From assembly GCA_049423065.1 (NCBI GenBank), contig JBMSQB010000045.1, positions 1 to 37,383 of the forward strand: 37,383 nt of DNA, in the 5' to 3' direction. This DNA comes from SYIM01 sp041182885. Its GTDB lineage: Bacteria; Pseudomonadota; Gammaproteobacteria; Burkholderiales; Burkholderiaceae_E. Positions 1-7,927 of this stretch are shown here, in pieces. How positions within the stretch are numbered: the stretch's first letter is position 1; the number at the start of each line of letters is the position of its first letter. The translations under genes were made by a program, and so were the position numbers. The notes below the pieces were generated by a model, which did not search any database, had not been told where the DNA came from, and saw only the letters and a program-made list of their open reading frames with translations.

Positions 1-209
1 TTAATTGTCATTGCGCCATAACCGGAGGCGATGGGCGGAGGCGCGTCGGCAGCAATGGTACGAAGCCTCACCACCTTCTTCGGCGCCGAATGATGTGGCT
101 TTGGGCGCTTCCTTAAACCTCGCGCGCAAGGCTCAACTACAATCTCTGGCGCCTCGACCGTCAACGCGCCTCTGCCAGACAACCCAGTTTCCGATCGGAG
201 AAGCCATTC
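1..209. other. Left-edge non-coding stretch upstream of frmA
   Basis: No gene is convincing here. An 88-codon open frame crosses into frmA but has no ribosome binding site or recognisable content. On the minus strand an ATG at 9-11 could begin a gene running off the left edge, but only three codons are visible and there is no Shine-Dalgarno sequence. The only signal is the weak promoter-like pair listed separately. Confidence 0.4.
113..143 (+). promoter_or_regulatory. Weak candidate promoter of frmA
   Basis: TTAAAC at 113-118 and TACAAT at 138-143 are separated by 19 bases and lie 67 bases before the frmA start. The -10 matches the sigma-70 consensus at five of six positions. The -35 is weaker and the spacer is long. 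This is an inference from pattern only. Confidence 0.3.
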
Positions 210-1319
210 ATGAAATCCCGCGCCGCTGTTGCGCTTGCCCCTGGGCAGCCCCTTCAAGTTCTCGATATTGATGTGGCTCCGCCCCGCAAAGGCGAGGTGA
301 TGGTTCGGATCACGCACACCGGCGTATGCCACACCGATGCTTTTACGCTAAGCGGCGATGATCCCGAAGGGCTGTTCCCGGTGGTGCTCGGACACGAGGG
401 AGCGGGCATCGTTGTCGAGGTCGGTGAGGGTGTGAGCAGCGTCAAACCCGGCGATCATGTCATTCCGCTCTACACCGCCGAATGCGGTCAGTGTCTGTTC
501 TGCAAGAGCGGCAAGACCAATCTGTGCGTGGCAGTTCGCGCCACCCAGGGTAAAGGCGTGATGCCTGACGGAACGTCGCGCTTCTCGTACAACGGGCAGC
601 CGCTTTACCACTACATGGGGTGTTCCACCTTCAGCGAATACACCGTGGTGGCAGAGGTGTCACTTGCAAAAATCGACCCCAGTGCCAACCCCGAGCAAGT
701 GTGTTTGCTCGGCTGCGGGGTCACCACCGGGCTCGGTGCCGTCAAGAACACCGCCAAGGTGCAGCCCGGCGACAGTGTTGTCGTGTTTGGGCTGGGTGGC
801 ATCGGCCTTGCGGTGGTTCACGGGGCGCAGCTTGCTGGTGCCGGTCGCATCATTGCGGTCGACACCAATCCTGCGAAGTTTGAGCTTGCCAAAACATTCG
901 GTGCGACCGATGTCGTGAATCCGGCTGATCATGACCGGCCGATCCAGCAGGTGATTGTCGAAATGACGGGCTGGGGTGCAGACCACACTTTCGAATGCAT
1001 CGGAAATGTAAACGTCATGCGTGCTGCACTGGAGTCGGCGCATCGCGGGTGGGGGCAGTCGGTGATCATTGGTGTTGCCGGCGCAGGTCAGGAAATTTCA
1101 ACCAGACCGTTTCAACTGGTTACCGGCCGGCGCTGGCTTGGTACGGCGTTTGGCGGGGTAAAAGGACGTTCGCAACTGCCTGCCATGGTTCAGGACGCGA
1201 TGGCGGGCAAAATCAAGCTCGCGCCCTTCGTGACCCACACCATGCCCCTGGCAAGGGCGAATGAAGCCTTCGATCTCATGCACGAGGGCAAGTCGATTCG
1301 TACGGTTCTGCACTTCTGA
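210..1319 (+). CDS. frmA: S-(hydroxymethyl)glutathione dehydrogenase (class III alcohol dehydrogenase)
   Basis: Cytosolic zinc enzyme that oxidises S-hydroxymethylglutathione (formaldehyde plus glutathione) to S-formylglutathione with NAD. The 369 residues equal the usual length of the family. Catalytic-zinc ligands are visible as Cys40, His62 (in GHEGAG) and Cys169. The structural-zinc cysteines are 92, 95, 98 and 106. The Rossmann nucleotide motif GLGGIG lies at 194-199. The start has a GGAG ribosome site at 197-200, nine bases upstream. The usual partner, S-formylglutathione hydrolase, does not follow; a terminator does, so the gene appears monocistronic. It probably handles formaldehyde released in catabolism or general detoxification. 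Assignment to the family is secure. A role in medium-chain alcohol or nitrosoglutathione turnover is also known for the family. Confidence 0.96.
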   Translation: MKSRAAVALAPGQPLQVLDIDVAPPRKGEVMVRITHTGVCHTDAFTLSGDDPEGLFPVVLGHEGAGIVVEVGEGVSSVKPGDHVIPLYTAECGQCLFCKSGKTNLCVAVRATQGKGVMPDGTSRFSYNGQPLYHYMGCSTFSEYTVVAEVSLAKIDPSANPEQVCLLGCGVTTGLGAVKNTAKVQPGDSVVVFGLGGIGLAVVHGAQLAGAGRIIAVDTNPAKFELAKTFGATDVVNPADHDRPIQQVIVEMTGWGADHTFECIGNVNVMRAALESAHRGWGQSVIIGVAGAGQEISTRPFQLVTGRRWLGTAFGGVKGRSQLPAMVQDAMAGKIKLAPFVTHTMPLARANEAFDLMHEGKSIRTVLHF

Positions 1320-1327
1320 TGACGATG

Positions 1328-1356
1328 GCTGCGGCGTCTTGCCGCGGCTGTTTGTC
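1328..1356 (+). terminator. Intrinsic terminator of frmA
   Basis: An eight-pair stem (arms 1328-1335 and 1341-1348, one G-U pair) closes a five-base loop and is followed by TGTTTG. It begins nine bases after the frmA stop. The T-tract is short, so the terminator may be moderate. Confidence 0.55.
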
Positions 1357-1370
1357 AGATCACCACGCTT

Positions 1371-1407
1371 GAAGAAAAAAGGCCGCTTTGCATTGAACAA
1401 AGCGGCC
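1371..1407 (-). terminator. Strong intrinsic terminator of the dadA-iorB unit
   Basis: A perfect ten-pair stem (1381-1390 with 1398-1407) closes a seven-base loop. Read on the minus strand it is followed by TTTTTT then CTTC (1380-1371). It lies 30 bases past the iorB stop, so it ends the leftward operon. It could also block read-through from frmA as a plain hairpin. Confidence 0.88.
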
Positions 1408-1437
1408 CACCAGGCTCACCCTGAGCGTTGGCTATCG

Positions 1438-3654
1438 CTACGCCTTGAGCGCTGCCAATACCCGTTGCGGCGTCATCGGCAGGTGACGCAGGCGCTTGCC
1501 GGTCAATGCAAAAAACGCATTGGCCACCGCTGGCCCGGTGCCTGGAACAGCCAGTTCACCCACCATGGTGGGCGTTGGGGTGGTGGAAAGAATGTCGACG
1601 TGAATCGCGGGTGTCTCCGACATGCGAAGCACAGGGTAGTCGTGGAAATTCGATTGCTGCACCACGCCTGCCACCATGCTGACGCGCTCTTTCAGACAGC
1701 AACTCAGCCCCCACACCACCGCGCCTTCAATCTGCGACTTGATGCCGTCGGGATTCATTGCCAGTCCCACATCCACCGCTGTCCAATAGTTGTGCACACG
1801 AATCTGGCCTGAAGTGCGATCGAGCGAAATTTCTGCGACCGCTGCAATCATCGATGCGATGGCAGGCGCGGGACCGTATTCGGTAAATGCGATTCCAAGC
1901 GCACGTCCTGCCTCGCGCCTGGTTCCCCAGTTGGACATTTGCGCCACCCGCTCAATCACTGACCGGGCCCGCGGGTTGTTGACCAGTGACAGACGCAGAG
2001 CGAGTGGGTCCTGCTTGGTCTCGGCCGCAATTTCATCAAGCATCGATTCAATGGCGAACTTGGTGTAGCCCGCACCAATGCCCCGGTACGCCGCGGTGCG
2101 CGTGCGTTCCTTTTCCATCAGGTGCTCGGACCGGTAGTGATCAATGGCATAGAAGGGAACTTCTGCGCCACTCATGAAAATCACATCGCGATTGCCCTGT
2201 GCTTTCAGTCGTCCAGGCTCGTAGACGAAGTCGCTCACGGGCTCGCCCACCACCCGGTGTTTCCAGCCGGTGATCTTGCCGCTTGCATCCAGGCCCACAT
2301 CAAGCTTTTGCGCGGTCATGGGCCGGAAGGTGCCCGCTGCGAGATCGTCTTCACGCGTGAGCAGCAGCTTCACCGGCTTGCCCACGGCTTTGGAGATCAG
2401 CGCTGCATCGACTGCGTTTTCGACGGTGGCTCGACGACCGTAACCACCACCCAGATACATCTGATTGACCTTCACGCGTTCAGTAGCCAGACCCAGCACG
2501 CGGGCCACGTCGATCTGCGTGCGCGTGGGCGCCTGCGTGCCCACCCATACCTCGGCGCCATCGGCTCGTGCCGATACCAGACAGTTCATGGGCTCCATTT
2601 GCGCGTGGTAAGCATGATCGGACAGATACTCGCGCGTTATCGTTTTTACCGAGGACGACACGGCTTTCGCTGCGTCTCCCTTGGTACGGTAGTCCTGCGC
2701 GGGGCGCAGATCCTCGCGGGCATGCTGCGCGAAGTCTTGCAGGTCCAGGTCGGTATGAATGCCGTTGCCCGGCCTGTTTTCGCTCCAGCTCACCTTCAGC
2801 TGACGGCGGGCTTGCACCACCGCTGGAAAACTTGAACCCACCACCGCAATGCCGTGATCAAGCGTGACCACGTTGGTGATCCCCGGCAATTTTCTGATCG
2901 CATCGGCATTCGAGGAGACCGGCGAGCCATCCCGTGCCGGCGCACGCGCGAGCGTGGCGTACAGCATGCCGGGCACCACCGCGTCGATGCCGTATTTGGC
3001 TGCGCCGGTGGATTTCGGTACGGCGTCCACCCGGGGCGTGTTCTTGCCCAGCAGCCGGTATTGCGAGCGCTGCTTCAGATCCTTTGCGGCATCGAGCGCC
3101 GGCATGGTGGCGGGGGGCGTTGCGAAGCCTGCAATTTCACCGTATCCCATCTTTCGGCCGGAAGCACTGTGGACCACCATGCTGGGTTCGGTGGTGAGGC
3201 TGTTGAGCGGGACATTCCAGCGATCGGCTGCCGCCTGCATCAACACGCGACGCGTTTGTGCGCCCGCCATGCGCAGCGGCGTCCAGTAGCCGAAGGTGGA
3301 CACACTGGCGACCACGTACTGCGCCTTGAAGACCGGGTGCGCGTAGACCGCTGCAACGGGCGACTGTTCCACCACCACCCGGCTCCAATCTGCATCGAGC
3401 TCTTCGGCAACGATGAGGGGCAGGTTGGTCATGATGCCTTGGCCCATTTCGGGCGCTGGCGCCTGGATGGTGATGGTGCCGTCCGGGGCGATCGATACAT
3501 AGGCGTTGAAGCTGCGCTTGCCCTGAGCGGTGGCGTCCTTTGAATGGACACCAACGCCCAGCGTGATCGCGACCGACAGGCCGGCGCTCGCGCCCATGAA
3601 TGTGCGGCGGCTCATGTTCACGCTGATCAGTTCCAGCTTTTCACGTGATTTCAT
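1438..3654 (-). CDS. iorB: Molybdopterin-binding large subunit of an isoquinoline 1-oxidoreductase-type molybdenum hydroxylase
   Basis: Large catalytic subunit (738 residues) of a xanthine-oxidase-family hydroxylase, the two-subunit type without a separate FAD subunit. Such enzymes insert water-derived oxygen into N-heterocycles or aldehydes. A twin-arginine signal (SRRTFMG, from residue 15) opens the protein, so it is exported folded, presumably with IorA. The C-terminal stretch VGELAVPGTGPAVANAF carries the glutamate expected at the molybdenum site. The open frame extends upstream to 4044, but the start at 3654 has a strong AAGGAGG seven bases away and lies two bases after the iorA stop. 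A cytochrome c partner often seen with this family is not nearby. The family is clear; the substrate is unknown, and isoquinoline is only the namesake. Confidence 0.9.
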   Translation of the reverse strand: MKSREKLELISVNMSRRTFMGASAGLSVAITLGVGVHSKDATAQGKRSFNAYVSIAPDGTITIQAPAPEMGQGIMTNLPLIVAEELDADWSRVVVEQSPVAAVYAHPVFKAQYVVASVSTFGYWTPLRMAGAQTRRVLMQAAADRWNVPLNSLTTEPSMVVHSASGRKMGYGEIAGFATPPATMPALDAAKDLKQRSQYRLLGKNTPRVDAVPKSTGAAKYGIDAVVPGMLYATLARAPARDGSPVSSNADAIRKLPGITNVVTLDHGIAVVGSSFPAVVQARRQLKVSWSENRPGNGIHTDLDLQDFAQHAREDLRPAQDYRTKGDAAKAVSSSVKTITREYLSDHAYHAQMEPMNCLVSARADGAEVWVGTQAPTRTQIDVARVLGLATERVKVNQMYLGGGYGRRATVENAVDAALISKAVGKPVKLLLTREDDLAAGTFRPMTAQKLDVGLDASGKITGWKHRVVGEPVSDFVYEPGRLKAQGNRDVIFMSGAEVPFYAIDHYRSEHLMEKERTRTAAYRGIGAGYTKFAIESMLDEIAAETKQDPLALRLSLVNNPRARSVIERVAQMSNWGTRREAGRALGIAFTEYGPAPAIASMIAAVAEISLDRTSGQIRVHNYWTAVDVGLAMNPDGIKSQIEGAVVWGLSCCLKERVSMVAGVVQQSNFHDYPVLRMSETPAIHVDILSTTPTPTMVGELAVPGTGPAVANAFFALTGKRLRHLPMTPQRVLAALKA

Positions 3655-3656
3655 GA

Positions 3657-4109
3657 TCAGGCCTCCTTCGCTGCGCGCTCGATGGCGCGAACAATGCGGT
3701 TGTAGGTGCCGCATCTGCAGATATTGCCGTCCATATGCCGCACGATCTGGTCGCGCGACGGGTTCTTGTTGGTGGCGAGTAACGCCGCCGCCTGCATGAT
3801 TTGCCCCGACTGGCAGTAGCCACACTGCGGCACCTGTTCGGCCACCCAGGCTTTCTGCAACGGATGGTTGCCACCGCCAGGCAGTCCTTCGATCGTGGTC
3901 ACTTTTTTGCCTTCGACCGCGGACTGGGGCGTGCTGCAGGAACGAATCGGCACACCGTCCACATGCACTGTGCAGACGCCGCACTGTGCGATGCCGCAGC
4001 CGTACTTCGTGCCGGTCAGATTCAGTTCGTCGCGGATGACCCACAAGAGTGGTGTGTCTGCCGGCGCTTTGGACTGCACCCGTACGCCGTTAACAGTAAA
4101 GCTTGCCAT
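3657..4109 (-). CDS. iorA: [2Fe-2S] small subunit of the molybdenum hydroxylase
   Basis: Electron-transfer subunit (150 residues) that passes electrons from the molybdenum site of IorB to an outside acceptor. Two [2Fe-2S] binding sets are complete: the plant-type set Cys38, 43, 46 and 58, and the helical-domain set Cys96, 99, 131 and 133 (ending CRC). The frame is open back to 4166, but the start at 4109 matches the family's N-terminus and has AGGGGG just upstream. The protein has no signal of its own; known relatives are co-exported with the Tat-tagged large subunit. It is separated from iorB by two bases, so translation of the pair is probably coupled. Confidence 0.92.
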   Translation of the reverse strand: MASFTVNGVRVQSKAPADTPLLWVIRDELNLTGTKYGCGIAQCGVCTVHVDGVPIRSCSTPQSAVEGKKVTTIEGLPGGGNHPLQKAWVAEQVPQCGYCQSGQIMQAAALLATNKNPSRDQIVRHMDGNICRCGTYNRIVRAIERAAKEA

Positions 4110-4197
4110 GCCGACCCCCTGAGAATATTGAACGCGGATGCTAATCCGGAAGCGCTGTCCTGTCACGCATGCCCGAGGAGCGCACGCTGATCATGGC

Positions 4198-5196
4198 TCA
4201 AGGTGCCTGGATGTTGGCACCCTTGATGAGCTTGTCGTACATCTCGAGTTCGCGGCGGATCAGTGCTGCGAATTCGGCCGGCGTGTTGCCCACCAGTTCG
4301 TTGCCGCCCTGCACCTCGATTTTCTGGACGAGTTCGTCACTTCGGATCGCCTTCACCACCTCCTGATGGAGCCGCGAGATGATGGCGGGATCGGTCCTGG
4401 CGGGCGCGAACAGGCCGACGAACTGCGTCACCTCGAAGCCTTTGAAACCGAGTTCCTGCATGGTGGGGACCTTGGGCAGGGACCCTGCGCGTTTTGGGCC
4501 AGACACGGCGAAGGCGCGCAGCTGTCCCGCTTCGATCAGCGGCGTGGCGGTGATGACCGTGTCGTAGGTGAAAGCCAGATGGCCGCCCAGCAGGTCCGCA
4601 AGCGCGGGGGCGCTCCCCTTGTAGGGCACATGAGTGAGCCGGGTGTTGCTCATCATCGAAAGAAGTTCGCCCGCAAGATGTCCGCCCCCGCCGATTCCGG
4701 TGGAGCCATAGCTGAGCGAACCGGGCCTGGCTTTGGCCTGCGCAATCAGATCGTCGAGCGATTTGATGGACGAAGTCGCCTGGGTGACGAGTACGTACTG
4801 AAACGTGAGGATCTGGCTGATCGGTGCGAGGTCTGTCTGCGGGTCGTAGGCAACCTTTTTCAGAAGCACCGGGTTGATCACAATCGGGCCGCTCGCCGCA
4901 GCCAACAGCGTGTAGCCATCGGGTTGCGCCTTTGCGACCCCCTCGGTACCGATGCCGCCGTTCGCACCGCCGCGGTTCTCGATCACGAACGGGGTATTCA
5001 TGCTCTCGGACATACGCCGGGCGACCAGTCGCGCGGTGATGTCGGCGTTGCCACCGGCCGGGTAGGGTACGACCACACGGATCGGCTTGGAGGGATAGGC
5101 CTGCGACCGCGCGTCTTTGGCCAGTGCGAGGCCGAGCGCGAGCATGACGGCGCTCAGAAAGAGGCTGGTCAACCTGGCAGTGGGGAGTTGGGTCAT
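4198..5196 (-). CDS. Bug-family (TctC-like) periplasmic receptor 1
   Basis: 332-residue solute receptor with an N-terminal signal peptide of about 31 residues ending in an AKDARSQA-like region. Hallmarks are YPSKPIRVVVPYPAGG at the mature N-terminus, a DGYTLL segment and the ligand-loop motif THVPYKG. Members bind carboxylates or aromatic acids between two lobes. It sits between the Ldh-family gene and iorA in a leftward unit, 30 bases after the former and 88 before the latter. It may therefore deliver or sense the substrate of the molybdenum hydroxylase. No TctA/TctB membrane partners are present. Confidence 0.93.
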   Translation of the reverse strand: MTQLPTARLTSLFLSAVMLALGLALAKDARSQAYPSKPIRVVVPYPAGGNADITARLVARRMSESMNTPFVIENRGGANGGIGTEGVAKAQPDGYTLLAAASGPIVINPVLLKKVAYDPQTDLAPISQILTFQYVLVTQATSSIKSLDDLIAQAKARPGSLSYGSTGIGGGGHLAGELLSMMSNTRLTHVPYKGSAPALADLLGGHLAFTYDTVITATPLIEAGQLRAFAVSGPKRAGSLPKVPTMQELGFKGFEVTQFVGLFAPARTDPAIISRLHQEVVKAIRSDELVQKIEVQGGNELVGNTPAEFAALIRRELEMYDKLIKGANIQAP

Positions 5197-5226
5197 GGGG
5201 CGTGTTCCGGTCGGATTGATGGGGAA

Positions 5227-6330
5227 TTACTTGGTTCGGGCGAGACGGGCGGCATGGGCCTGCATCAGTTCGATGGTTTCCCGTGGCATGCGCAGCCCGT
5301 CGCGCCGTTGTGCCGCCATTCTGTCCAGCTCGATCTCGCCAGGGACGATGACGGGCGATTCAGCGCGCGCGGGTGGGCTGTCGTGAAGGATCTGCGCAAA
5401 GTCGCGCATGCGCTCGGCAAGCCACGAGGCCGACCCCAGCCGTGAGGTGTCAATGAGAATGAAAAAATGGCCAAGGTTCTGGGGTTCATCTGGAGAATCA
5501 ACCCAGGACTTCACATGGGTCAGATAGGCGGCATTGGAGAACAATCCCGCCAGCATGTCCACCATCAGCGCCAGCCCGTAACCCTTGTGCCCACCGATTG
5601 GCAGAAGAAATCCGTCGAGCGCGGCCCTCGGATCGGTCGTAGGAAGTCCGGCTGCGTCCGTGGCCCAGGTCTCGGGGATGGTCTCACCACGCTTCTCCGC
5701 ACTGCGGATTTTGGCGCGCGCCACCACGCTCATCGCCATATCGAGCAGAAAAGGCCGGCCACCAGGATTCGGCACACCAAAGCCAAGCGGGCTGTTGCCC
5801 AGTCGTGCATCGGTTCCGCCCCAGGGTGCGATGGTTGTGCTGGCGTTGCTGCCGATGATTGAGGCGAATCCTTCCTCGGCTGCGATCAGCGAGTAGGGCG
5901 AGATCGGGCCGAAATGGTTGCTGTTGCGTGCCAGCGCCATCGCCAACCCGGTTTCCCGGGCTGCGCGCATGGCTTCGCGCAGGGCGTGCATGCCCACCAG
6001 CGGACCGACGCCGTTGTCACCGTCGACCGCAATCAGCGAGGGGGCAAGACGCTCTGCCCGAATCTGTGGGCGTGCACGGATACCGCCGCTTAACAGCCGC
6101 TCGCCGTAGGACTCCACTCGGCTGAAGCCGTGGGTGGAAAGCCCGAACAGATCGGCGAGCAGCAGGATGGAACACACATCGCGAGCATCGGGCTCGGTGA
6201 GTCCAAGCCCCATGAACGCGCTCTCACCCAGTGCGCGCAGATCGTCTTCCTTGACGAGGAGGGTGGCAGCGGGCTGGGCGTCATGAGGCTGAACGTTTCC
6301 GGGCGGCAGGGAATCGAAGGGCGCGGCCAT
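5227..6330 (-). CDS. Ldh-family NAD(P)-dependent oxidoreductase (malate/lactate or cyclic-imine reductase type)
   Basis: 367-residue member of the malate/L-lactate dehydrogenase-like fold, distinct from the classical Rossmann enzymes. Visible motifs are STHG with His67, NSNHFG with catalytic-candidate His139, and GGHKGYGL in the C-terminal half. The frame opens at 6402, but the start at 6330 carries an AGGA site at suitable distance and removes a tail with no family content. Known members act on malate, sulfolactate, ureidoglycolate or Δ1-piperideine/pyrroline-2-carboxylate (DpkA). Position directly after a D-amino acid dehydrogenase favours a DpkA-like imino-acid reductase, but that is inference. 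Confidence 0.88.
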   Translation of the reverse strand: MAAPFDSLPPGNVQPHDAQPAATLLVKEDDLRALGESAFMGLGLTEPDARDVCSILLLADLFGLSTHGFSRVESYGERLLSGGIRARPQIRAERLAPSLIAVDGDNGVGPLVGMHALREAMRAARETGLAMALARNSNHFGPISPYSLIAAEEGFASIIGSNASTTIAPWGGTDARLGNSPLGFGVPNPGGRPFLLDMAMSVVARAKIRSAEKRGETIPETWATDAAGLPTTDPRAALDGFLLPIGGHKGYGLALMVDMLAGLFSNAAYLTHVKSWVDSPDEPQNLGHFFILIDTSRLGSASWLAERMRDFAQILHDSPPARAESPVIVPGEIELDRMAAQRRDGLRMPRETIELMQAHAARLARTK

Positions 6331-6423
6331 GCGGCAGTCCTGAGGGGCGAAACGGGTATTCTGCCAGCGCCTGGCTCCTGTTCCGCACCGCAACCACCAC
6401 AAGACACCGGGCAGCCTGATACC

Positions 6424-7719
6424 TCAGGCTGTTGCCATGTCGCCCACGCCCTGTGCGCGGCGCTCAAGACCCACAAAAGCAAAGTCGACCTCGGGTTGCA
6501 TCCCGCTCACGATATGGGCAATGCTCTTGCCCGAGCCGCAGGCGTGCGTCCAGCCCAGCGTGCCGTGACCGGTGTTGAGGAAGAGTTTGCCCACTTTTGA
6601 TCGACCAATGATGGGCACGTTGCTCGGTGTGGCGGGGCGGAGCCCGGTCCAGAACTGCGCGCGCTCGCTGTCGCCGGCGCCCGGGAACAGTTCCTCCACC
6701 CGGCGAACAATCGCTTCGCACCGGACACGGTTCAGATCGCGGTCATAGCCGTTCAGTTCCGCAGTTCCGGCAATCCGCAGTCGGTCGCCGAGCCGTGAGA
6801 ACACGAGCTTGTATTCATCGTCGGTGAGTGAAACCTGGTGCGCCATGGCCGGGTTTCGGACTGGCATGGTGACCGAGTAGCCTTTGGCCGGATAGATCGG
6901 CAACTCGATTCCCAGCGGTTTCGCGAGCAGCGGGCTGAGCGACCCCATTGCCAGCACATAGGCATCAGCGCGCAGTCGCTGAAAGCGCCCTTCGCTGTCG
7001 GTGGCCTCGACATGATCGACTTCGCCACCGACCTCGCGAATTGCGGTGACCGTATGACTCATCAGGAACCGGACGCCTGCGGCCTCGCAGAGCCTCACCA
7101 GTTCGCGTGCGAAGCGGTTGGCATCGCCCGACTCGTCCTCGCTGGTGTAGGTTGCGCCCGCGAGCTTTGGGCGGATATGCGCCAGGGCAGGCTCGATTCG
7201 AACCGCTTCCTCGGCAGAAACCACGCGGCGATCGCAGCCGAGTTCGCGCATCTGTGCGGCCGGAGCCTCGGCGGCGTCAAACTCTTTCTGGCTGGTGTAA
7301 AAATGCAGAATGCCCTGGGTGCGTTGATCGTAGGAAAGGCCAGTGTCGCGGCGCAATTGCTGAAGCGTGTCCCGGCTGTAGGTGCCCAGCCTCACGATCT
7401 GTTCGATGTTCCGGCGGGTGCGCGCGGGCGTGCACTCGCGCAGAAACCCCAGAGCCCAGCGCCACTGGCGGGCATCGGCGCGCAGACGAAAGAGGAGCGG
7501 GGCATCTTCCTGGCCCAGCCACTTGAGCACCTTCAGCGGCGCACCCGGATTGGCCCAGGGCTCGGCGTGGCTCACAGAAATCTGGCCGCCGTTCGCAAAA
7601 CTGGTTTCGGCAGCCGCGGCCGCCTGGCGGTCGACCACGGTGACATCGTGCCCCTGCTGGCGCAGAAAGTAGGCGGAGGTGACACCAAGCAGACCGGCTC
7701 CGAGCACGATGACTTTCAT
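6424..7719 (-). CDS. dadA: D-amino acid dehydrogenase small subunit (FAD-dependent)
   Basis: Membrane-associated flavoenzyme that oxidises D-amino acids to 2-oxo (imino) acids and feeds electrons to the respiratory chain. The 431 residues match the 432 of the E. coli enzyme. The FAD dinucleotide motif GAGLLG is at residues 7-12, and the C-terminal DAO signature (GLRPATPSNVPIIG, then a G-rich NTGHGTLGWTHACGSG) is intact. The start at 7719 is supported by AGAAGGA upstream; the longer frame to 7944 crosses an AT-rich regulatory region. The usual alanine racemase partner is missing. It heads the leftward five-gene unit. Alternative: a related D-amino acid oxidase-family enzyme with another substrate. 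Confidence 0.92.
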   Translation of the reverse strand: MKVIVLGAGLLGVTSAYFLRQQGHDVTVVDRQAAAAAETSFANGGQISVSHAEPWANPGAPLKVLKWLGQEDAPLLFRLRADARQWRWALGFLRECTPARTRRNIEQIVRLGTYSRDTLQQLRRDTGLSYDQRTQGILHFYTSQKEFDAAEAPAAQMRELGCDRRVVSAEEAVRIEPALAHIRPKLAGATYTSEDESGDANRFARELVRLCEAAGVRFLMSHTVTAIREVGGEVDHVEATDSEGRFQRLRADAYVLAMGSLSPLLAKPLGIELPIYPAKGYSVTMPVRNPAMAHQVSLTDDEYKLVFSRLGDRLRIAGTAELNGYDRDLNRVRCEAIVRRVEELFPGAGDSERAQFWTGLRPATPSNVPIIGRSKVGKLFLNTGHGTLGWTHACGSGKSIAHIVSGMQPEVDFAFVGLERRAQGVGDMATA

Positions 7720-7739
7720 GTCCAATCCTTCTGGGAAGA

Positions 7740-7816
7740 GGTAAGGAACATGCATCGTAGGGAAGAACAATACATAAATTCCAATGCATTGTTTTAACGT
7801 TTTATATGCATTTAAA
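7740..7816. promoter_or_regulatory. AT-rich divergent regulatory region with three ATGCAT palindromes
   Basis: Between dadA (-) and the enoyl-CoA hydratase gene (+) lies a markedly AT-rich island. ATGCAT occurs at 7750-7755, 7784-7789 and 7806-7811, the last two being centres of longer palindromes. An inverted AACAAT / ATTGTT pair flanks the middle copy. On the plus strand TTGTTT (7789-7794) and TTTAAA (7811-7816) could form a weak promoter. Lrp-type control is known for dadA genes elsewhere; its operation here is inference. Confidence 0.4.
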
Positions 7817-7927
7817 GTTGTTTGTGATGATGCGGAGCCTGGGCGTATTTCAGGCATGTGAGCGGCTGCTTGGCAAACCGGGGGCATCCATGTACGGTCT
7901 GGATGACCGCCCACAAGGAGAGTGCAG

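Noticed and set aside
5..271. 88-codon open frame at the left edge
   Set aside because: No ribosome site or family content, and it overlaps the well-supported frmA start.
4138..5445. 435-codon plus-strand open frame
   Set aside because: Antisense to receptor 1 and the Ldh-family gene, with atypical composition and no recognisable domain.
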